Assembly (NCBI GenBank): GCA_033297205.1
Contig: MU859061.1
Span: 372,001 to 436,000, forward strand
Origin: Pseudoneurospora amorphoporcata
Taxonomy: Eukaryota > Ascomycota > Sordariomycetes > Sordariales > Sordariaceae
Direction of reading: 5' to 3'
DNA length: 64,000 nucleotides
In this document: one piece after another, positions 1-10,734 of the stretch
Numbering within the stretch: the stretch's first letter is position 1
Layout of the letters: every line of letters starts with the position of its first letter
The notes under the pieces: model-generated
Told to the model about the DNA's origin: nothing
Databases searched by the model: none
Seen by the model: the letters and a program-made list of their open reading frames with translations, nothing else
Program-made: the position numbers and the translations under genes

Positions 1-302
1 TTGGCGGCGTTCTGGTAGGCAGGAGGGGCATAGTAGCCAGGAGGAACACCGTAAGGCTGTGGCATGTAGTTGGCGGCATACATGGGTTGGTGCGCGACAT
101 GAGGCTGGTGATACTGCCCATGGTGGTGGTGATGGGCGCCAGGATTGTAGTGGTTGTGGTGAGGCCGTCCGCGACGGGGACCGTGGCCCTGACCGAGATG
201 GCCCTGGCCACCGGGGCCTCCTCCACTGATCCTGGGAATTCCCATATCGGCATTACCCTGCATTGGCTGCCCAGCCGGCAGATGCCCGGTGCTGTTCATC
301 AT
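1..302 (-). CDS. Start of an unidentified His/Tyr/Pro-rich protein (partial, runs off the window)
   Basis: The minus strand from 302 to the window edge reads as an open frame beginning Met-Met-Asn-Ser. It has a Gly/Gln-rich stretch with an RRGRP motif, a run of five His, then a Tyr/Pro/Ala-rich segment (MYAANYMPQPYGVPPGYYAP). Such low-complexity sequence is common in fungal RNA-associated proteins (eIF4G, La-related proteins), but no domain is visible here and I do not assign a function. The start at 302 is the first in-frame ATG. The same frame is open without ATG upstream to a TAA at 750-752, so the true N-terminus could lie in an upstream exon. The body of the gene is beyond base 1. Confidence 0.5.
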   Translation of the reverse strand, partial: MMNSTGHLPAGQPMQGNADMGIPRISGGGPGGQGHLGQGHGPRRGRPHHNHYNPGAHHHHHGQYHQPHVAHQPMYAANYMPQPYGVPPGYYAPPAYQNAA

Positions 303-2117
303 GCCGGCTTGGGAGATGTGGCGGCGCGGTAGCTGCTCACCGGCGTGAGGCCACCGCAGCGAGTCGGAATGTGCTGGCGCCCAATGAGGCGGGTTGCGAG
401 ATGCCGAATCAGCTTCGGACGCGAGGTTGCGAGGTTGCTGGAGGAGGAGAGAGCTTGAGTTGCCGCCGGTCGTGGTGGCCGGATTCGGATGACGATCGTG
501 ACTCGGTGATGCGAATATCGGGGTCCCGGGGGTTGGGACTCGAGGGGCGGGACGGAGGCGCCTTGAGGATTTCGGTGCTCTGCGGGCGTCCACTTCTTTG
601 CCGGCAAACGAGACGTCAGAGGTGCCGCCTGCAATGCCCAGTCCTGCTTGCACTCGCTGCAAACTGACGGGAGGTGTCGAGGATTTGTTTGGTGACGGCG
701 CGGCGTTGACAAGGTCCCGGCCGGTAAGATATGTTTTTGGAGGGGAAGGTTAGGCAAGGCAAGGCAAGGCAAGGCAAGGCAAGGTAGCAGCAGCCCAGCC
801 TCTCAGGTGTGAGGTGGTGGGTGTGGTGTGTTGTAGAGCGGCAGGAATAGAAGCGACTTCCCAGCGAGTGGAGTGCCAGGTTGACAATTGGTAGGCGTGT
901 TGGTTCGGCAAGGTACAAGTACCTACCTAGTGAAGTACCTTAGCAGCAGAGGTGGCCCTTGCAACTGGAGCCAACGGGACGCAGCAAGTGGAAGCAGGGA
1001 GGGGCGTCTGCCCTGTGCGGTTCCCGAAAAATTGGGTGAAGGTGCGTTGGAGATGCGTCACGTCTTTGGGACAGATGGAAGTATTCTCACCACTGCACCA
1101 CCAAACAAAAATCATAAACAGCGGCGATGTTTCGGCGTTGGGTGCCGTCACCACACAAAGTTCACAAGATGGAAGGTGAGAGACGACGGGAAGGTTGAAC
1201 ACAAGTCACAACAGTGTGACACCGGAAGGTGGGCTGGGCCTCATCCTGGACCTGGCCCGCTGCTGTGGAGCTGGCCGGCAGAGGGTCAGGGAAGGCGGCG
1301 GCGGCGGCGGTGATGGTGGCGGCAAGCAAACGGCAACCTCTCCCTTGACTTCCGGTCAACGGAGGAAGGAATCACAAACTGTGCCCTTGGTTCCCAGGGT
1401 TCCTTCTGGTTCTCAACGTTTTCGCTTGTTGCTAAAACTTTGCTCCTTCTTACTATGACTTGTTCCCGTCCCGTCCCCCAGTGAGTGCACCACGTTCGGT
1501 TCGCTGTTTAATCCCGCCAACAGGAGCCATGAACCCCGCGGACAGTTGGAAGCTCTGGTGGCAGGCGAAACACCACGATAGTGGAGCAATGAAGCTCGGA
1601 CCATATCCGATACGCTCTTGTTGACTCGAGACACTCTTTAAAGTATGAAAAAATCAAAAAGTAAACAAACAATTTAAAGAGCATCACCGTATTATATGAC
1701 TACTCCTGTGCACTATCTGAATAGGCCAAGCATTTTTGAGTACGTTATGTACATGTATGCCTGTTCACCTAACCCTCTAGGCATGATGTCGGCGTCCAGC
1801 GTACTGAACTATACCGCGAAATCAAATGTTTGTACAATTCAGACGAGATTCTACGGTACCATAAAATCCAGGTGGTGAAGAGAAGGTTAATAGTGGGAGG
1901 ATGTCTTTTCAATCCACTGAGATGCCTTCTCAAGAAGGGCATCTACAGGTAACAACAGACAGAATCATGGCGTTGGTTCATGACTTCCAAGGCTATAAGG
2001 GTTTTGCGCTTCAAGGTATAGAATATATGGTATCTGCTATGGATGATACGTACTGATATATACTTTTTGAGGAGTTTCTACGTCCTCACAGATGTCATGA
2101 TGAACTCGGATCACCAT
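303..2117. other. Gene-free interval: 5' region of the first gene and 3' flank of sae2
   Basis: No gene is supported here. The part up to about 750 is GC-rich and open in several frames. An AGGCA tandem repeat lies at 752-784 and a TACCTA-type motif near 920. The rest is AT-richer flank downstream of the minus-strand sae2 gene. Confidence 0.5.
752..784. repeat. AGGCA pentanucleotide tandem repeat, about 6.6 units
   Basis: Six perfect AGGCA units followed by AGG. The array lies about 450 nt upstream of the presumed start of the minus-strand gene, so it is probably in its promoter or 5' leader. Confidence 0.9.
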
Positions 2118-4009
2118 TCATTCATCCCTGAACAACCACCTCCCATTGTTTTTCATAGCCTCACGCCATCTCTTCTCTACCGTCTCCCTCTCCCGCCTGT
2201 TTGCCTCTTCTCTCCGTTCCTTCTCTTCTTGTGTGCCAGGGAAGTCCGGGTCCCAGTAACCCGGAGGTGAACGTTTCCGTTCGAATTGGTGTCTGTGTCT
2301 CCCAAAGCTGTTGGCCACAGCTATGGTCTTGGCCTTCAACCAAACCTCCTTCTTCTCGTCCATCGTCATAGTCCCTAGACGATAGCTCGTTGTCCCCAAA
2401 TAGTCTTCCATCAACGCGATGTTTTCCTGTTTCAGCAGATGAGCTGAGCCACCTGAACTGAGCTCGCTCTCTGCCAGAATGCGGGCAGTCCTGCCACAGC
2501 AGTTTGGGTCGGTGCAACCCTCGAGCTTAGCACGCTCTGCCCTTCCACGCACTACTTCGTCGAAAGCATGCGTGTAGCCGTTGTTCGCCTTTGGGTTGAC
2601 CTTGAAGTCTTCTAGTCTCAACTCAGACACTGGCCGTTCTCGGAGCGGAGTTGACTTTGCCATATCTCGAGCGCGCCGCAGGTTTGGAACACTGTGGCTA
2701 CGTGGTCCGACCGCAGGAACCCCAGCCGGCGTGTGGAGAGGCTGCTCGCGATGTAGCGGTGTGTTGGTATTGAGAAGGCTTTGTAGTCTTCCAGGCTTTG
2801 GCGCGGCCGAGTCGGACGGTCCACCTTTGCCTTGTTCCTTTGGGAGGTCAGGAGGCTCGGGGTTGTCTTCCGCGACATCAGCTATGGCATGGCCAAGTTT
2901 GAACTCTGACCGTGCCGCCGGTTTGGGGGTGTTGGAAGTGATATTGTCTTTGGCTTTATTTGGTGCGAGAGCTGGCTGGTCAATTGTTGTTTCTTCCGCG
3001 GCATCGTTGGCTGTTGGTGGAGGCGGGTCCCGGTGTCTACGCTTCTTCGGTGTGGGCATAACAAATGTTGTCTCGTTGAGGTCGATACTCTCTTGTGGAA
3101 TGAAGGCGGGTACCACGTTTGTTATCACAGGATCCGAGCTCTCTCTCTTGACTCTGCGAGGATTAGGTCTTGCCTCACCACTGATGTCGCTATTTCTCCT
3201 CTTCCGGACACGTCTCTCAGAAACGACAACAGGTTCATCGGAAGACGGCTCTTCTTTAATAGCCACTTCGTGTCCTGCAACCTTCTCCATTGGTAGAGTT
3301 GGCAGTTCGTCCGGTACTGCAACAGGAGGCGGAGGATGCCCAGCCGCCCATTGTTGGTTGGCTTCCTTAAGCTTCGCCACCTTCCTTTCCAGATGTTCAG
3401 CGTATTTCATCCATTGATCTCGTTGATCAACGACCTGTCGTAAGGCCTCCTTTCTCGAATCAGATTTCGCTTGCAATAATTGGCAACGCTTCTCGAGGGC
3501 CGCCAATCTGTCCTTTTGCACTTCGGCATCAATATCTTTGGTAGTAGCGCGTGTTGTCCCAGTAACCGTGTTAGGCGAGATATCTCCCAGGATTGAACGC
3601 GACGTTGGACCTGCCCATAGTTGTGGTACCTCCGAAAGAGTGTCTGACGATGCCGGAGTGGCTTGATCGCTGGTAGTATTTGCCTTTGAAGTGGTGGAAA
3701 AAGAGACTGGATTGACCTTCTTGATGAGCTCTTCAAGATTTTTCATCAACGCCTGGTTCATCTTCTCTAGCTGATCGACGTTGACCATCAGCGCCTCCCT
3801 CTCAGCAGCAGAGGACGCATCTTTTTCGCGGGATTCTAGAAGCGGGTTAGTCGATGCGCATTTGAAGTTGAGAATTGCCCATGACAAGCTCAATCGTGTA
3901 ACAAGACTTCAGATATCCTACCTGCGTCGAGATCCTTTCCAACCGTATCACAGGCGGCTTCTACCGCGGCGAGGATCGCGGCACGACCTTTCTGGTCCCA
4001 GAAGGTCAT
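2118..4009 (-). CDS. sae2: Sae2/CtIP/Ctp1-type DNA-end resection protein
   Basis: Two exons, 4009-3922 and 3835-2118, joined across an 86-nt intron (donor GTAGGA, branch GACTAAC, acceptor CTAG), give 601 aa beginning MTFWDQKGRAAI. The N-terminal part (about 30-80 and 130-190) is coiled-coil-like, as expected for the oligomerisation region of the family. The middle is low-complexity with basic nuclear signals (RRVRKRR). The C-terminus is the diagnostic Sae2/CtIP domain: a CxxC-type TDPNCC motif, then an RHRHQF motif followed by SPPGYWDPDFP. Known role: activates Mre11-Rad50-Nbs1 nuclease at double-strand breaks in the nucleus to start resection. Ser/Thr-Pro sites before the C-terminal domain (such as KSTPLRE) are candidate CDK sites, inferred from the family. 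Without splicing the frame would start at a weak internal ATG, so the two-exon model is preferred. Confidence 0.9.
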
Positions 4010-6679
4010 TGTGGCCGATAACGGATGATGTTTGACAGGTGCTAGTTAAAGCAAAGAACAGCAAAGATTCAATTGAAAGAAATCAACACCAACAGTCAGC
4101 CGCGCGAGAGTGTTGTTGACATGATTTCCATGAACTCGACGTCGCGAATCTTGGAGGCGCGTATAAGGGCGAATGTACCTTTCTTGGTCTAGACCCAAAG
4201 GGGTAAACACTGGGCAGGCAGCAACGACTTGTAAGCGCCACATCACGTGCAGGTTAGCAGTGGGGTTATGACTTGAGCCCCACTCTAAATTCTGGATCAG
4301 TGGGGCATGCCATTGACAGCTGTGGAGCGACAACCTTTCTTGAACTGCGGACATCATCATCGGGTTCAAGATCTGACTTCAAAGGCCAAGAAAGGGCAAC
4401 AAAGAATGTAGATGAGCTTCTTGAAGTGGCCTATCTTTCACAAACCAGGAACCACAGCTGACATTTTAGCTTGTTTAGAAACGTTTGGCATATCGTTGTA
4501 TGACATGCTGTTATTCGTTGTCCCATGGCCGGCGATGGAACGAACACGGAGCATCGCTGAGTTTCTGCTCCACGCTGGGATAATGGTTCGCATCATGATG
4601 ATGTCTGCTGGATGCCAGCCAGATTTTCTCCTGGCCCCTTGACTGAATGGAATAGGTACCTAGGTACACTCCTTAGGTCCGTCCCACCACATCTCGAGTC
4701 AGCAAACTGATTTGACAAAGAATCTTCACGTTCGGGAATATGACTTCCAGTGAGAATCTGAAGAATTACACAGGGATTTCAGTCTCCGCTTCGAGTTTGT
4801 TGAAAGTCACTACGTACTTTGCTCCTCCTCTTCGAGCTAGTGTTATACAAAGGTGTGTGTTGAGGCTTCAAGCTTGCCCAAGTGATTTCATCCCATCTGA
4901 GATCGTAAATGTTTTGATAGAGATTTGGGATTTCATCTATTCTTCTTTGCTACCAAGCTGGCCATGTGCCCCATAGGGCATGCCATAGCATTTGGACCTT
5001 ATCTGCAAGACAGGACGACCGTAGCACGTGGCGTAGATCGGCCAAGCTAAGGTCACCCTCGGATTAAAAAGACTATTGAAGAATCGAGAGGGGAAGATCA
5101 AGTGAAGGCCCCCCCCCCAACCTTGTTTACCCTTCAGATCGCATTCTCTCGCCGACATCCCTGATCACCGTTGTGTTGACTGCAGGTAGCCAGAAACACG
5201 TATCACGGCCGTATTGGGTGCTCCTTGTTACTGATTGACTTCATTGTGAACCTCGTTCCCAGCCTCAAGCAAACACCGGTCTCCATCTTTTGAGAGACAC
5301 ACATCTGCTGGAGGTTGGCAATATTGATCAAAGGAATTCTGGGTTGGGTGCTGGACGGCACCGACGCAGGGACATGTACCGCTATGGCTCTCATGCTCGC
5401 TTCCCTCTTATTATTTCACGGCCCACCGCAGTCTTCATGATGCGTCTGTATCATTTTGTCGATTGTGACCTCGAAACTGTAGACGGGACGGGACGGGAAA
5501 GAGGGGAACAAGAACCACAATCCCTAAAGTCAGGAGGAACGCAGCGTTTGTGGTCGAGGACAGAGTGTACCTTCCCCCTGGTCTTTATGGGATGTCACGA
5601 ACCTGCATACGACCGAGCACCTGCGTTTTGTATTTCCGCCTTGTTAAATTGGACGAGGGTTCCTGTCGATATTTTAAGTGCAAGTCGGGGTCTGGAACTG
5701 GAAAAGGACAGATACCGCCGTGACCGAAACCCTAGCAGGTCCTCTCTTCACTTCCACCAGAATGGAATCGCATTGCAACACTGCCACAGGTAGTAGGTAA
5801 CTCTACGTAGTGTAGACCGTGAACTCTCCGAGTTAGACAGATGGCAACAGGCCTACCAGAAGACAGATGGGTCTCGTAAACTCGAACATGTTCGGCACAA
5901 CTCCTCACTTCAATTTTGCCATCCATGCAGCCTCAGAGAGGCAAGAACCACGCAGCAAAGATTGGCATATGGCAGTGGTTGCCGGTTCAGAATGGTCAAG
6001 TGAATGGAAGTTGAGAGTTGGATCATTTCCCAGCGCTGACCTACCAAAACCGGTGAACGGCGAAGCCAAGGCAGGCAGGGTCAGGTCGCAGGGCAGGGGT
6101 CCCCTCCCCACACAAAGTGTCCTTCCAGAAAATTTCAACTGGAGGGAAACAGGAACCAGACCACCCGCTTTTGCTAGCTCCCCGCCTCGTCGAGTTTTGC
6201 CATGCCTCTGAACCAGCCGACAACTGCTATTTATCTGTCCTTCCTGCCCGTCCTGATGCTTTCTTTCCTACCGCAACATCACCTTTTCTCTACAGCAACA
6301 GCATCTTCGAGTGACTCCAGTTCTCTTTTTCCAGGTAAGATCCCTTTCAGTTGTTCCTCACTTTGCAGCACCCCCGACACACAAAGATCATCACCCCATT
6401 CTTTCCGAGGTACCTTATCGCCCCATGTTTATCCGAATAAACTGTACGGGTCCCGATAAAGTGCTGCGATAAACCCCACACCAAGGCTCCCCCCACCTTT
6501 TTTCCCATTTTTGCACGTCAAAGCAAGCCCTCCAATCCGACAAAATTCCCACCCATACATTGGAAACTTTAATTGCCACCTACACCTCTCCCTTTACTGA
6601 CCCATCAACAACTTCGTCTCGACAGACTTTCACTACCCAACCTCGAACCTTCGATATACCCCCCCAAACCAACATCAAA
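4010..6679. other. Divergent intergenic interval between sae2 and the Gis2-like gene
   Basis: About 2.7 kb without a supportable gene; the open frames are short and lack recognisable motifs. It holds a C10 run at 5109-5118, a palindromic TACCTAGGTA near 4656, and from about 6480 a C/T-rich leader of the kind seen before well-expressed fungal genes. Confidence 0.6.
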
Positions 6680-7939
6680 ATGGACTCCTTCGCTGCTCCC
6701 CAGTCCCGTGGCTGCTTCACTTGTGAGTTCGACAATACAATCTCTGCGCCCTAGCTTTCGTTTGCTTCGCCGGCGTGGCACACAGTTGTCACCCGCGCTC
6801 GGTTTTCACAAAGCGTTGCGTCTCCCGCAATCCCTTTCACACTTCGATCCAGCGTCCGTGGATGCTACACACACACGGTTATACACAAGGAAGCTTAGCA
6901 TCACTGTGCTGCGCGCTGGCGTCGGGCTCGGACCTTGGTCCTAGATCCCCTGTGCCGCCCGCAGCCTTGATACTGTTGCGCTATGGGTTGCCGTGCATGG
7001 ACAGGGCAGAACATCGTCACGAGTTCGAGATCTGTTCGTCGGTTGAGCGAGAGCTGTTGTACCAGAAGGCGAACAAGTTCTTAACCGTTTAGCCCTTACA
7101 GGCACCTGAATAAACCACTATCCACACACTGCCATATCAACAACAATCATCATGAGAGTGAGGGGAGAGACATCTGACATGAGATACATTAGGCGGCCAG
7201 ACTACCCATCAGGTATGCGAAACATTCGGCGAGAGAGAGAGAGAGAGAGATACACCCAGAAAGGCGGACGGCGAAAAGATCGGAGAGGTATACGAGCTGT
7301 GTGTTTGGTTATCATGCTGACTGGATATCAATAGGCCCGTGACTGCCCCAACAAGGGCGCTGCTAAGTGCTACAACTGCGGCAACGAGGGTCACATGAGT
7401 AAGTCCTCTCTTCGAGAACGTGTGCTTCTGAACGTCATGCTGACAGTATCGTGCAGGCCGTGACTGCCCCGAGGGCCCCAAGGACAACGCCCGCACCTGC
7501 TACCGTTGCGGCCAGACCGGCCACATCAGCCGTGACTGCTCCCAGTCCGGCGGCCAGGGCGGCCAGTCTTCCGGCGCTGAGTGCTACAAGTGCGGCGAGG
7601 TCGGCCATATTGCCCGCAACTGCTCCAAGGGCGGTGCTGCTTATGGCGGCGGCTTCCAGAACTCCGGCTACGGCGGTGGCTTCGGCGGTCCCGCTAAGAC
7701 CTGCTACTCTTGCGGTGGCATCGGCCACATGTCCCGCGACTGTGTCAACGGCTCCAAGTGCTACAACTGCGGCGAGTCCGGCCACTTCTCCCGTAAGTCT
7801 CCTTATGTCTACATTCATGCTGCACAAAGCTAACCACATCTCAATAGGCGACTGCCCCAAGGACTCCGGCTCCGGCGAGAAGATCTGCTACAAGTGCCAG
7901 CAGCCTGGCCACGTTCAGTCCCAGTGCCCCAGCGCTTAA
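6680..7939 (+). CDS. gis2: Seven-zinc-knuckle nucleic-acid-binding protein (Gis2/Byr3/CNBP type)
   Basis: Five exons: 6680-6722, 7193-7212, 7335-7398, 7457-7792 and 7848-7939, giving 184 aa. The product is almost entirely CCHC zinc knuckles (CxxCxxxGHxxxxC, one with TH in place of GH): seven in all, separated by Gly-rich linkers, ending QSQCPSA. CNBP/Gis2/Byr3 proteins have seven knuckles, bind single-stranded nucleic acid and associate with translating mRNA in the cytoplasm. Exon 2 is only 20 nt. It is needed to complete the first knuckle (CFTCGQTTHQARDC) and to bring exon 3 into frame, which is why this model is chosen. Intron 1 is long for this genome (470 nt, 6723-7192), and I see nothing else in it. 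The other introns are 122, 58 and 55 nt. Confidence 0.93.
7231..7250. repeat. (GA)10 microsatellite inside intron 2 of the Gis2-like gene
   Basis: Ten GA dinucleotides beginning 18 nt downstream of the donor site of the 20-nt micro-exon. Confidence 0.95.
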
Positions 7940-9112
7940 ATGCGCCCTGCTCGCCAGGTAACACCAACTACCTTTGGCGGCCTCGCTCATTTGCTGTCTA
8001 ACCGGCCTTGACCTAGCTCACTTCTCACCACCGAGATGAATGAGCAAGCGGGACCGGTGATAGACGGCTTTTACTGGGGGTGATGACATGGTGCTGCGTT
8101 TTTGCGTTGCCTTTCTGGGGGACTTACTGTCCACGGGGTCGTTCTGCTGGTGTTTACTGGTCATCTGGATATCCGCTGTTTGGGACATTTTTTCACGGCG
8201 GGTCTCTTACACTTTTCTTAATTCTTCAACCTTTGCATTTTACGCGACACAAAACATCATGATGATCCGACAACCACTGGGGAAATTGGGAAAGCAAAAA
8301 AGGTCTTTTCACCAAAATTGGCGTCTGGACGGCCAGGGGTTACCTCCTCAACCAACCATACCATATGGGTCTTTCTTACGACAAAAAGGACTTGTGCAAC
8401 AGGGGCGGGGCCATTGCACGACAACATCTTGCGGGTTTCTGTTTTTTTCACATATGGAACTTGGAATGGGAAGGGACTATCTTCATACTTTGAACGGGCA
8501 TGAGGACATCATTGTTATCCGAGATCTGACGGGGAAGCAAAATCGTATGGGGACTCATAGGTCAACGAATAAAAAGCGCCGAAAGGCCGTGGTGTGCGAT
8601 GCGAGCGTAATGCATCGATGATGAACAAAACAAACTTTAGTTCCTCTGCCTTGAGTGATGTGACTGCTGGAAGCAAGCTGCCGAATCGATGGGAATTGCG
8701 ATATCGGGGTTTAAAGCTCAATGATGGTATCTCTGCGATTCAACTAATTGTTCGCTCTCCAAAGGCTTTGACTCGAGTGGGCGAGTCTACTAAACGGTCA
8801 CAATTCGACCAGATCAGCAAAGCCAAAACTTGTGGACCACAGTTTGAAGCTGGTTATCATGTTCACATTGACGTCGATATTTGAGACAGGTTACGAGACA
8901 GAAGTCAAGGCCGAAGTCACACGCGGAAACAGACCAGCTAGACGACCAAAGATGGGAGTGAAAACAACAGAATTGGAACGCTATTCATGCAAGAGTTGTA
9001 CATCATCAGCACCGCCCACCGTCCATTCACGGTCTCGGCACCCTTATTACCTGTTCAGTTTTTCCCCTTTTACTTTCTCTTCCTTTTCTTTTCTTTGCTT
9101 TCCAACAACCAT
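7940..9112. other. Convergent intergenic interval
   Basis: Lies between the ends of the Gis2-like gene and the acyl-CoA dehydrogenase gene. No supportable gene or RNA seen; likely 3' UTRs and terminator regions of both. Confidence 0.6.
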
Positions 9113-10734
9113 TTACAAGACAGCCTTGGGCATAAACTTCATAGCCTGCCTGACACCAAGATCACCAAGGACCTCCTCAGCACCTCCCAAGATGGCATCG
9201 AACTTGTAGCCGCGGTTGAAGTTCTCGATGACGCGACCCATGCCCGTCTGGGTCAGACCGCGACCACCCCAGATTTGCACGGACTCATCGGCGATCTCGT
9301 GGGCGGCGCGCGTGCACGACATCTTGAGGAGGGCGATGGGACCGCCGAGGTGCTTGGCTTGCTCGGAGTAGGGCATGTGGTTCATTTGGTAGCTGGGAAA
9401 GAGTGTTAGTTGAGGTTGGATATTGGAGAGAAAAGGGGGGAGAGGAAAACATACGTGATGGTCTCAAGCCAAGACTGGTGAGCCTCGCAAAGGGCAATCA
9501 TCTTGGCCAGCTTCTGGCGAATGACGGGCTGGTCGATCAGACGCTTGCCGAAGACAAGACGCTGGTGAGCCCACTTGAGGGACTCCTCGACGACGAGACG
9601 CATGTAGCGGATGGTGGCGCAGGCCATCATCCAGCGCTCGTGGTTAAAGTTGGAGAGAATGACGTAGATACCCTTATTCTCCTCGCCGAGCAGGTTCTCG
9701 ACGGGCACCTTGACGTTGTCGAAGGTAATGTAGGTGGTGCCGGCCGCGGGGGAGTACGAGGTCTTGATGGGCTTGGTCTCGACGCCCTCGCCGCGCTCGA
9801 TGACGAGGACCGAAAGGCCCTTGTCGGTCTTGACGCCCGTGACGAAGTAGTCGGAGAAGACACCGTTGGTGATCCACTTCTTGGTGCCGTTGACGATGTA
9901 GTGCTTGCCGTCGGCGGTCTTGGTGGCGGTGGTGCGGAGACCGGCGACGTCGGAGCCGGCAAAAGCCTCGGTGATGGCCAGGCAGATCTTCTTCTTGCCG
10001 GAGAAGACCTCCTCGGTGATGCGCTTCTTGAGGGCCGGGTTCTTGTCGCCGTAGTTGAGGATGCAGGTCAGGCCGATGACCATACCGGCCATGTTGCCGT
10101 CCTGGAAGCCACGGCAGGCCACGCGGACCTGCTCCTGCGCCATGATCATGTCGTGGAAGTAGTCAAACTCCTCGCCCTTGACGGCGCCGTCCAGGAGGTT
10201 GACGCCGTGCAGGTGCTTGCCGGGACCCATGCGCATGTGCAGGATGCCGGCCTTGGACATCTTGTCGATCAGGTCCTGGCTGATGAGCTCGCCGGTGCGC
10301 TCCTTCTCGAGAGCCTCGGGGGCGAGCACCTCATCGGTGAACTTGCGGATGGCCTTCTGGAGGCTGCGGTGGCTGTCGTTGAAGTAGGGGCTCCTGAACT
10401 GGGGGGTGAGCCAGAGGGGCTCGGCGTAGGGGACGGGCGAGAGGTCGCCGGGGCGGGGAGTGATGATGGACTGCTTCTCGCCCTTGATGGTGCCGATGGC
10501 CAGGTCGTTGTACTTGATCAGCACCTCGTGCCTGTGGAGGTTGTAGAAGGCCGAGGTGGCGTCCTTGCCGCCGACCTGGCGGAGGACAGCCTCACCACCG
10601 GGGTGGGCGTCGAGGAACTCGGAGACATCGTAGACGACCGAGTCGATGATGAACCACGTGCTGTCCTCGGTGTTGTGCTTCTTGACCTCCTCGCGGGTGA
10701 AGGTCTTGTCGGGGACGTTTAATACGTTGGCCAT
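9113..10734 (-). CDS. Cytochrome b5-acyl-CoA dehydrogenase fusion protein
   Basis: Two exons, 10734-9455 and 9392-9113, around a 62-nt intron, give 519 aa starting MANVLNVPDK (first ATG of the frame). Residues about 10-80 form a cytochrome b5 domain with the HPGG haem motif at 44-47 and candidate second ligands H67/H69. Residues about 115-510 form an acyl-CoA dehydrogenase: an N-terminal helical domain, a FAD-binding segment (CLAITEAFAGSD, then KKWITNG) and a C-terminal domain. The position of the MCAD catalytic Glu (YEGT) reads LGGA here. A Glu at 366 in NHERWM matches the site used by isovaleryl- and long-chain dehydrogenases. It probably oxidises a branched or long acyl-CoA with electrons passing to the haem domain (inference). 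No mitochondrial presequence or clear SKL-type peroxisomal signal is visible; it ends PKAVL. Confidence 0.9.

Noticed and set aside
299..772. A 157-residue minus-strand frame above the first gene
   Set aside because: Different frame from the His/Tyr-rich protein, runs through the AGGCA repeat and ends at its start region; probably chance in GC-rich leader.
2581..3417. A 278-residue plus-strand frame opposite sae2
   Set aside because: Ser/Gly/Arg-rich antisense product with no domain; the minus strand carries the Sae2 C-terminal domain.
9403..10722. A 439-residue plus-strand reading frame opposite the acyl-CoA dehydrogenase
   Set aside because: Antisense shadow of a GC-rich coding frame; low-complexity Leu/Val/Asp/Gly product without motifs, while the minus strand is a full conserved enzyme.
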